Source of the DNA: Phycisphaeraceae bacterium
GTDB lineage: Bacteria > Planctomycetota > Phycisphaerae > Phycisphaerales > UBA1924
Reading direction: 5' to 3'
DNA: 64,000 bases
Assembly: GCA_019636845.1 (NCBI GenBank)
Contig: JAHBWV010000001.1
Span: forward strand, 2,604,001-2,668,000
This document shows positions 58,930 through 64,000 of this stretch, piece after piece. Under the pieces are notes generated by a model. It worked only from the letters and a program-made list of their open reading frames with translations. It searched no databases and was not told where the DNA came from. The translations under genes were made by a program, and so were the position numbers. Position 1 is the first letter of the stretch. Every line of letters begins with the position of its first letter.

Positions 58930-59720
58930 CGCACCCGCACCTTGAGAGTGAACTCGCTCGTCTGGCCGAGTCAGACGCACCGATCGCACTCGTGACCGGC
59001 GCGGCACGGCGCGTCGGGCGCGCAATCGCCCTTGAGCTCGCCCGCGCCGGTTGCGACATCGTCATCCACCATCACGCATCGGAGGCCGATGCCAGAGGCG
59101 TGCGGGCGGAGATCCAATCACTGGGACGCAGGGGCGTCTGCTGGCGGCTCGATCTGTCAGAACTCACCGATGTCGAGCACGGAGCGGCGGAGCTGGCCGG
59201 TCTGCTTCCACGACTCGACGTGCTGGTCCACAACGCTTCGATCTACGCCCCGACACCCATCGCTTCGCTCAACGCCGAGATGCTCTCGCGATTCCATGCG
59301 GTCAACGCGGGCTCGCCCGCGCTGTTGAGCGCCGCGCTCTGCGGACATCTGTCGCGGTCGGCGCTCGACGGCGGTGGCGCGATCGTCGCCATGCTCGACA
59401 TACACGCGATGGGGCTGCCGCGTCGCGAGTTTGTGCCGTACGCGATGTCAAAGGCATCCCTGCACGAGCTTGTGCGCTCGCTGGCGCGTGACCTGGCCCC
59501 GCGAGTGCGAGTGAACGGCGTTGCGCCGGGCGTTGTGGCGTGGCCCGAGGATGGGTACGAATCCGACCGTGCGGCACAGGAGGCGTATCTGACGCGTGTG
59601 CCGCTCGCCCGGCCCGGCACTCCCGGCGACGCGGCCGAGGCCGTGCGCTGGCTAGCGCTTGAGGCACGCTACGTCACCGGTCAGGTCATCCGGGTCGATG
59701 GGGGCAGGTCGTTGATGTGA
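58926..59720 (+). CDS. Short-chain dehydrogenase, pteridine-reductase-like
   Basis: The 264-residue protein has the NADP(H) loop VTGAARRVGRAIALELARAG, where TGAARRxG is typical of pteridine reductases (PTR1/FolM). It also has LVHNASIYAP, the catalytic Tyr-Lys pair in FVPYAMSKASLHEL, and ends VTGQVIRVDGGRSLM. It may reduce dihydropterin, which would help folate or monapterin synthesis. The start is probably TTG 58926, overlapping the preceding stop, with GGAGG about 7 bases upstream. Confidence 0.82.
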   Translation: MTHPHLESELARLAESDAPIALVTGAARRVGRAIALELARAGCDIVIHHHASEADARGVRAEIQSLGRRGVCWRLDLSELTDVEHGAAELAGLLPRLDVLVHNASIYAPTPIASLNAEMLSRFHAVNAGSPALLSAALCGHLSRSALDGGGAIVAMLDIHAMGLPRREFVPYAMSKASLHELVRSLARDLAPRVRVNGVAPGVVAWPEDGYESDRAAQEAYLTRVPLARPGTPGDAAEAVRWLALEARYVTGQVIRVDGGRSLM

Positions 59721-59742
59721 TGACGTGACGCGGCGCGTGCTC

Positions 59743-60819
59743 TCACGCGTCTGCCATGACGGGCAGCGTCGCGATGGCGTTCTCGACGACCGTGTCAGCG
59801 TTCACACCCTCTGCCTCGGCCTCGAAGTTCATGATGAGGCGATGGCGGAGCGCGGGAAGCGCGATGCGCTGGATATCCGACACAGACACGGCGGCCCGCC
59901 CGTCGAGCAGCGCGACGACCTTCGCGCCGAGTTCGAGCGACTGGGCCGCACGAGGAGATGCGCCGAGCCGAACGTATTGGTTGACCATGGGTGTTGCGAA
60001 GCGACCCCCATCGGGTCCGGCTGCCTTGCCCTTGGGATGGGTCGAGAGCACGAGGCGCACCGCGTAATCACGCACGCTCGGGGCGATGGGCACGCGTCGC
60101 ACGAGTGCCTGGTGGGCGAGGAGACGGGCCGTGTCCAGCACGGGCTCCGCCTCGACGCTGACGCGGGTGGCGGTGCGTTCGAGAATCTCCGACATCTCTT
60201 CGCGCGTGGCGTACCCGACCATGACCTTGAAGAAGAAGCGATCGAGCTGCGCCTCGGGGAGCGGGTAGGTGCCCTCCTGCTCGAGCGGGTTCTGCGTCGC
60301 CATGACAAAGAACGGCTTGGGCAGGGGGTGGCTCGTGCCGCCGACGGTGACGGCCCGCTCCTGCATCGCCTCGAGCAGCGCGGACTGTGTCTTCGGTGTG
60401 GCACGGTTGATCTCATCGGCGAGCAGCATCTGCGTGAAGACCGGGCCGGGTTGGAACTTGAACTCACGGCGCACCCTGCCGTCGCCCCGATCATCCTCCG
60501 CGACGATGGTCGTGCCCGTGATGTCGGCGGGCATCAGGTCGGGCGTGAACTGCACGCGCCCGTGAGCCAATGACAGCGCCTGCGCGAGCGTTCGAACCAG
60601 GAGCGTCTTGCCGATACCCGGCACGCCCTCCAGGAGCACGTGCCCCGAGGCGAAGAGACAGACCAGCACCTGCTCGACCACATCCCGCTGCCCGACGATC
60701 ACCCGACCGATCTGCTCCCGAACGGCGGACGCGTCGCGCACGAAAGACGACGCGGCTTCGCGCACCGCCTCCGGTGTCGCCGGATCGTCCGTGTGTGGAG
60801 GTCGAGAGGCGTCGGCCAT
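59743..60819 (-). CDS. MoxR-family AAA+ ATPase
   Basis: MoxR ATPases act as chaperones that mature metalloenzymes or cell-envelope complexes, often with a VWA protein. The 358-residue protein has Walker A EGVPGIGKTLLVRTLA, Walker B MLLADEINRATPKTQSAL, sensor VMATQNPLEQEGTYPLPEAQLDRF and the C-terminal lid with LRHRLIMNFEAEAEG. ATG 60819 was chosen; ATG 60855 in the same frame is possible. The partner VWA/DUF58 genes usually found next to moxR are not downstream here: the convergent neighbour is the SDR gene. Confidence 0.92.
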   Translation of the reverse strand: MADASRPPHTDDPATPEAVREAASSFVRDASAVREQIGRVIVGQRDVVEQVLVCLFASGHVLLEGVPGIGKTLLVRTLAQALSLAHGRVQFTPDLMPADITGTTIVAEDDRGDGRVRREFKFQPGPVFTQMLLADEINRATPKTQSALLEAMQERAVTVGGTSHPLPKPFFVMATQNPLEQEGTYPLPEAQLDRFFFKVMVGYATREEMSEILERTATRVSVEAEPVLDTARLLAHQALVRRVPIAPSVRDYAVRLVLSTHPKGKAAGPDGGRFATPMVNQYVRLGASPRAAQSLELGAKVVALLDGRAAVSVSDIQRIALPALRHRLIMNFEAEAEGVNADTVVENAIATLPVMADA

Positions 60820-60909
60820 TGGATCGTGGTCGGTAGAAAGAGCCAGTACTCGCATGGACGGGCGAGGGGGCCGGTGTGCTGCGCGAAGGGGACTCCCACG
60901 CGCTCGGAA

Positions 60910-60992
60910 AGGCCGCGGTCGGATTCGAACCGACGAAGGGTTTCCCCAACGGATTTGCAATCCGCTCCATTTGTCCACTCTGGCACGCGGCC
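60910..60992 (-). tRNA. tRNA-Cys(GCA) with long variable arm
   Basis: The minus strand folds into a cloverleaf. The acceptor GGCCGCG/CGCGGCC is a perfect 7 bp. The anticodon stem-loop is GCGGA-TTGCAAA-TCCGT with anticodon GCA (Cys), and the T-arm is GTCGG-TTCGAAT-CCGAC. The discriminator is U73, an identity element for Cys. No CCA is encoded. The variable region between the anticodon and T stems is about 14 nt and can form a GGG-GAAA-CCC hairpin, a class II feature not usual in tRNA-Cys. The gene lies upstream of moxR on the same strand. Confidence 0.9.
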
Positions 60993-61090
60993 GTGCTCAA
61001 AGCCGATTGACGGGCGGATGATAGCCCGCATCCGGGCGTGCGATCCTCGACCAGGCGTCCGTTGTCACGCGGGGATGGCGAGCATCCCGA

Positions 61091-61096
61091 TAGGAT
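61091..61096 (+). promoter_or_regulatory. Candidate -10 element for leaderless transcript
   Basis: TAGGAT ends 8 bases before ATG 61105; GATACT overlaps it. No Shine-Dalgarno sequence is seen. Confidence 0.4.
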
Positions 61097-61104
61097 ACTG
61101 ACAC

Positions 61105-62178
61105 ATGCACGCCCAACACGAAGCGATCCTTCGATCCTCCCTTCTCTGGCTCGCGTCCGCGACGCTTGTCGCGCCCGCGGGTATCGCAAGGGCGCAGGAA
61201 GAGCCGCCGCCGATCGGCACCGGTGAAACCGGCGATCCCTCGCGAGACGCCGAGCTCAATGACGAATCAAACGAGCGCGTGCGGTACGAGTTGCGTGAGC
61301 GTGCGGCTTCAAGGATCCTCTATCCGTCGTCCAAGTCGAGCACGAGCGCGGCCTCCCCATCCGGGAGCGTCGATGTCGCAGTCGAGGCGGGCCTTCCATC
61401 GATCGATCCGCTCGGTCCGCGTCCGCCACTCCTGGCGGAAGGGTCGTTCATCGTTCGCCGGCGCGGCGTGCTGATGGTGACAGACTGGGGCGCGTACATC
61501 TTCGTGTTCGCTCCCTCGCCCGACGGGACGCGCGAGCGTCCGATGGCCGTGGTCCCGTGCGAGACGCTGCGTCGCATGGAGTCCGCTGCGGGCGCGACGG
61601 GTGAGGGTGCTCACTCGCGCACCGCTCGCGTGCAGGTTGTCGGCGCGTTCCTCCTCTCGGGCCAGATCACCGCGTACGCGGGACGAAACTACGTGCTTCC
61701 GACGGTCTTCTCGCTGATCGACGAGAAGGCAGTATCGCCCGAGCCCGGCGAGCCCAGCCGCGAGCGTCCACCCTCGGGGGAGAAAGACCCCGAGATCGAC
61801 GAGCTGATCTCCGACCTGGAATCGCTCCGCGCAACACCGCGTACAACGACGCCGACTCGCACCCAGCCCGGCGCACAGCAGAACGCCACGCTGCTGGCCG
61901 ACGACACCACCATCCCGCGCCGCAAGGCGCGCCTCACGAGAACGTCTCGGGGAGAGGCGGCGCTTGTCTTCGACTCCGGGCCCGAGGGAGCCGCAGATGC
62001 CGCGATGATCCTTGTGCCGTGCATGGCGACCGAGGGGATCGAGCGCGCCGCGGCCCGCGCGGGCGATGGCGCGATGTTCGATGTAAGCGGGCGCGTCTTC
62101 CAGCACCAGGGGCGGAACTACTTTCTGCCGGTGATGTACATCGCGGAGACAAGCCGCAACGTCAAGCCGCTGCGTTGA
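61105..62178 (+). CDS. Secreted protein with two related domains, unknown function
   Basis: The 357-residue protein has a signal peptide (SLLWLASATLVAPAGIARAQ). Two parts look related: residues about 105-210 (GSFIVRRRGVLM, MAVVPCETLRRME, ITAYAGRNYVLPTVFSLI) and about 275-352 (KARLTRTSRGEAALVF, MILVPCMATEGIE, VFQHQGRNYFLPVMYI). Each has one Cys in a VPC motif and ends in an 'xGRNYxLPxxx' strand. I know no family name. The linker is Pro/Thr/Arg-rich. Such paired domains suggest an envelope component or ligand-binding protein. Confidence 0.65.
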   Translation: MHAQHEAILRSSLLWLASATLVAPAGIARAQEEPPPIGTGETGDPSRDAELNDESNERVRYELRERAASRILYPSSKSSTSAASPSGSVDVAVEAGLPSIDPLGPRPPLLAEGSFIVRRRGVLMVTDWGAYIFVFAPSPDGTRERPMAVVPCETLRRMESAAGATGEGAHSRTARVQVVGAFLLSGQITAYAGRNYVLPTVFSLIDEKAVSPEPGEPSRERPPSGEKDPEIDELISDLESLRATPRTTTPTRTQPGAQQNATLLADDTTIPRRKARLTRTSRGEAALVFDSGPEGAADAAMILVPCMATEGIERAAARAGDGAMFDVSGRVFQHQGRNYFLPVMYIAETSRNVKPLR

Positions 62179-62968
62179 CGCGCGTCGTGCGTTCCCGCAA
62201 CGCGACGGCTCGCGCGTGATGGCCGCGTGCGATAGCCAGGAGCAGGGCGCAGGCGATGAGCGCGACGCCCACGGTCTCAGCGGATTCTTCTGCGAGTTGT
62301 CCCCAAGGTGGAGGATCCTCCGAGAGCCGAAGCAGCAGATCGTCCGTGACGTACCCGAGGCCGACAAAGCCGCACGCCGCGGCGAATGTCCACGCGAACG
62401 AATCAAGCCCGATGAGGAGTCGCTTCCAGCGCACTCTCGCGCAGATGAGCGGGACGAAGAAGCATGCCGCGCAGGCGATGAAGAACGCGGCCCACATGAT
62501 ACGAACGAGAGGATCGGTGCTCGGATCGGTCCACCAGTCGCTGCGGAAGCGGACCGCACTCTCGGGTGTAAGACCGAGGATGTGGATGTTCTCCGGGTTG
62601 AGCAGCACGTGCAGATCGAGCTCTCGCATGCCCGCGACGAACGACAGAAAGCCTGCCCACAAGTGGAATGAGACATCGCGGCGTGCGCCGCCTCGCCAGC
62701 ACCCGAAGGCGGCGATGGCGACGCAGAGCAGCCAGGACCACGGGTGCGTGCGCTCCAGAAGGCCGCTCTCGGCAAAGACACGCTCGAGTTGCATCCCGGG
62801 ACGCGCAAGGATGAATGCACAGAGCGAGAGAGCGCCAAGTGCACACACGAACGCGCTGATCCCGCGGAAGCGTGTGCCCGCGGGGCGTGAGAGGTACCGG
62901 GTCTCTTCGGGCAAGGACAGCCCCTCACGCGCAGGTGAATCGAAAGCAGCAGAATCACGGTCAGCCAT
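62162..62968 (-). CDS. Polytopic membrane protein of unknown function
   Basis: The 268-residue protein has about six hydrophobic segments (about residues 36-55, 76-93, 101-113, 154-178, 188-204 and 230-248) and a Trp/Asp-rich loop RFRSDWWTDPSTDPLVRI. I recognise no family. It is convergent with the preceding gene and overlaps its end by 17 bases, which is unusual but consistent with both frames being intact. Confidence 0.6.
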   Translation of the reverse strand: MADRDSAAFDSPAREGLSLPEETRYLSRPAGTRFRGISAFVCALGALSLCAFILARPGMQLERVFAESGLLERTHPWSWLLCVAIAAFGCWRGGARRDVSFHLWAGFLSFVAGMRELDLHVLLNPENIHILGLTPESAVRFRSDWWTDPSTDPLVRIMWAAFFIACAACFFVPLICARVRWKRLLIGLDSFAWTFAAACGFVGLGYVTDDLLLRLSEDPPPWGQLAEESAETVGVALIACALLLAIARGHHARAVALRERTTRVNAAA

Positions 62969-62997
62969 GAAGACGCCTATTCACCGGATGAAGCGGA

Positions 62998-63882
62998 TCA
63001 GGCCTTGGCGACTGGAACGCCCACGATCGAGATCCCGCGGGCATCCGCGAGATCGATCACCTCGGCCTTGTTAATCATGATCACGTCGCCCGCGGCAAGG
63101 GCGAGACATCCCGCGCCCGCGGCGTGCAGGTTCTCGATCGTCTGAGGCCCGATCGTCGGCACGTCGGAACGGCGGTCGTGCCCGGAGCGGGCTCCCTTGC
63201 AGATTGTCCAGCCCTTGGCGCGGCAGAGTGTGCCGGTGCGTTCGATCATTCGGTCTGTGCCCTCCACCGCCTCGACCGCGATCACATCACGCTCGCGCAC
63301 CGAGACGGCCTGGCCGATGTCAAGCCGGAGCAGCTCGCGGAGCATGGGCCAGACGAAGTCGATGTCCTGCTCCTGCATCGCAGTCGGCCGGGTGCGGGTC
63401 ATCACGCCCTCGGTCGCGAGCTCGGCAGGGATGGGATAGGTCGAATCGAGCAGTTGCACGCCGCAACGGTCGAGTTCCTCGGCGATGGCCCCGAGCACGG
63501 CGTGCGAGCGTCGATCGTGGCGCAGGTGGCGATACCAGGCAACGACGGTGCGCACGTCAGGGATGTTCTTGACCATCCGCAGCGGATCGTGCATCAGCTT
63601 GGCCTTATCGACCCTGCCGACCATGATGGCATGACGCACGCCCAGTCGGGCGAGTATCCGCGCCCAGGACCCGACACGGAGCAGCCCGACATCGCGGAAC
63701 GACGTGCAGATCTCAGGCAGGCCCGCCTCATACTGCCTCCAGAGCCCGAGACCGTGGACAGCGTGACCCTTCTCGCGTAGCGAGCGGGCGATGATCACGG
63801 GCAACTGGCCGCCGCCTGCGATCAGACCGATCGCCGTGGGTGGCGCGGGCGGGTCTGGCAGGATGGTCAGTGGGCTAAGCAT
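62998..63882 (-). CDS. lpxI: UDP-2,3-diacylglucosamine pyrophosphatase LpxI
   Basis: LpxI hydrolyses UDP-2,3-diacylglucosamine to lipid X in lipid A synthesis, replacing LpxH. The 294-residue protein starts with IGLIAGGGQLPVIIARSLREKG and has the family blocks MVGRVDKAKL, VMTRTRPTAMQEQDIDFVW, IGQAVSVRERDVIAVEAVEGTD and the C-terminal ENLHAAGAGCLALAAGDVIM. ATG 63882 was chosen because the domain starts soon after; ATG 63897 is also possible. It implies a lipid-A-bearing outer membrane. The last 118 bases of the window show no further gene. Confidence 0.92.
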   Translation of the reverse strand: MLSPLTILPDPPAPPTAIGLIAGGGQLPVIIARSLREKGHAVHGLGLWRQYEAGLPEICTSFRDVGLLRVGSWARILARLGVRHAIMVGRVDKAKLMHDPLRMVKNIPDVRTVVAWYRHLRHDRRSHAVLGAIAEELDRCGVQLLDSTYPIPAELATEGVMTRTRPTAMQEQDIDFVWPMLRELLRLDIGQAVSVRERDVIAVEAVEGTDRMIERTGTLCRAKGWTICKGARSGHDRRSDVPTIGPQTIENLHAAGAGCLALAAGDVIMINKAEVIDLADARGISIVGVPVAKA

Positions 63883-64000
63883 TCGTGAACAAGGCATCGA
63901 GCCCGGCCAGCTCCGGGGAACGCGAGAGCACTTTCGTACCCATTTCGCGTCATCCAATCTAGTTCCCACACCCCCTGCAATCAAGTTCGGCTTCTGAATG

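Noticed and set aside
60910-60992. tRNA-Ser or tRNA-Leu because of the long variable arm
   Set aside because: The anticodon loop reads TTGCAAA with GCA, and U73 is present, both specific to cysteine.
1-64000. CRISPR array
   Set aside because: No set of direct repeats with regular unique spacers is present. The repeats seen are REP palindromes, short tandem repeats or gene duplication.
63883-64000. Start of a further gene at the right edge
   Set aside because: The last 118 bases show no ribosome binding site or conserved start, and the open frames across them are short and unlike any family.

Overview
The window is GC-rich, densely coded bacterial chromosome. I place it in the Planctomycetota, most likely class Phycisphaerae. 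The reasons are a flagellar cluster with two flagellins, a menaquinone gene of the futalosine route (mqnC), secreted proteins ending in dockerin-like EF-hand repeats, a VPAP-type PEP-CTERM sorting tail, lpxI (lipid A, so a Gram-negative envelope), and several lineage-typical small families. This placement is inferred from gene content; no rRNA is present.

Layout. 1-9.8 kb: late flagellar genes on the + strand (flgI end, flgJ-type rod-binding protein, flgN, flgK, flgL, fliW, csrA, two flagellins), ending at a strong terminator. FliW, CsrA and CsrA-like sites in both flagellin leaders form a complete homeostatic control loop. 9.8-13.3 kb: xerD, aroK, efp and a Tat-exported metallo-beta-lactamase-fold hydrolase. 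13.3-16.1 kb: a repeat-rich stretch with a low-complexity protein, a small membrane protein, and a REP-associated tyrosine transposase (RAYT) among REP palindromes. 16.1-22.3 kb: mqnC, an AT-richer two-gene island of unknown function, trpF, a rhomboid protease and citrate synthase. 22.3-25 kb: a lipoprotein, a second Y1 transposase inside long inverted repeats, and an RluA-type pseudouridine synthase.

25-38.5 kb holds a beta-propeller protein, an esterase, two conserved unknowns, a GH29 fucosidase, PEP carboxylase, a methyltransferase, a half-length asparaginase, a TPR-sulfotransferase and ribosomal protein L21. 38.7-54.1 kb holds a hydrolase, a Fur-family regulator lacking structural-zinc cysteines, PilZ, obgE, a TlyA-like methylase, a Gdx/SugE exporter, an MsrB-MsrA fusion, a PEP-CTERM protein behind a candidate sigma-54 promoter, transporters, a fatty-acid desaturase, and prfB with a programmed +1 frameshift whose in-frame stop is UAA. 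54.2-58.4 kb is a tandem duplication of a large secreted cysteine-peptidase-like/dockerin gene; the flanks are almost identical but the catalytic-domain segment has diverged. 58.5-64 kb holds a small membrane protein, a pteridine-reductase-like SDR, a MoxR ATPase, a tRNA-Cys with an unusually long variable arm, two unknown envelope proteins and lpxI.

One pattern runs across the whole window. At least thirteen genes on both strands have a TANNNT hexamer ending only 5-8 nt before the start codon and no Shine-Dalgarno sequence, which suggests frequent leaderless transcription. Other genes carry clear GGAGG-type ribosome binding sites.
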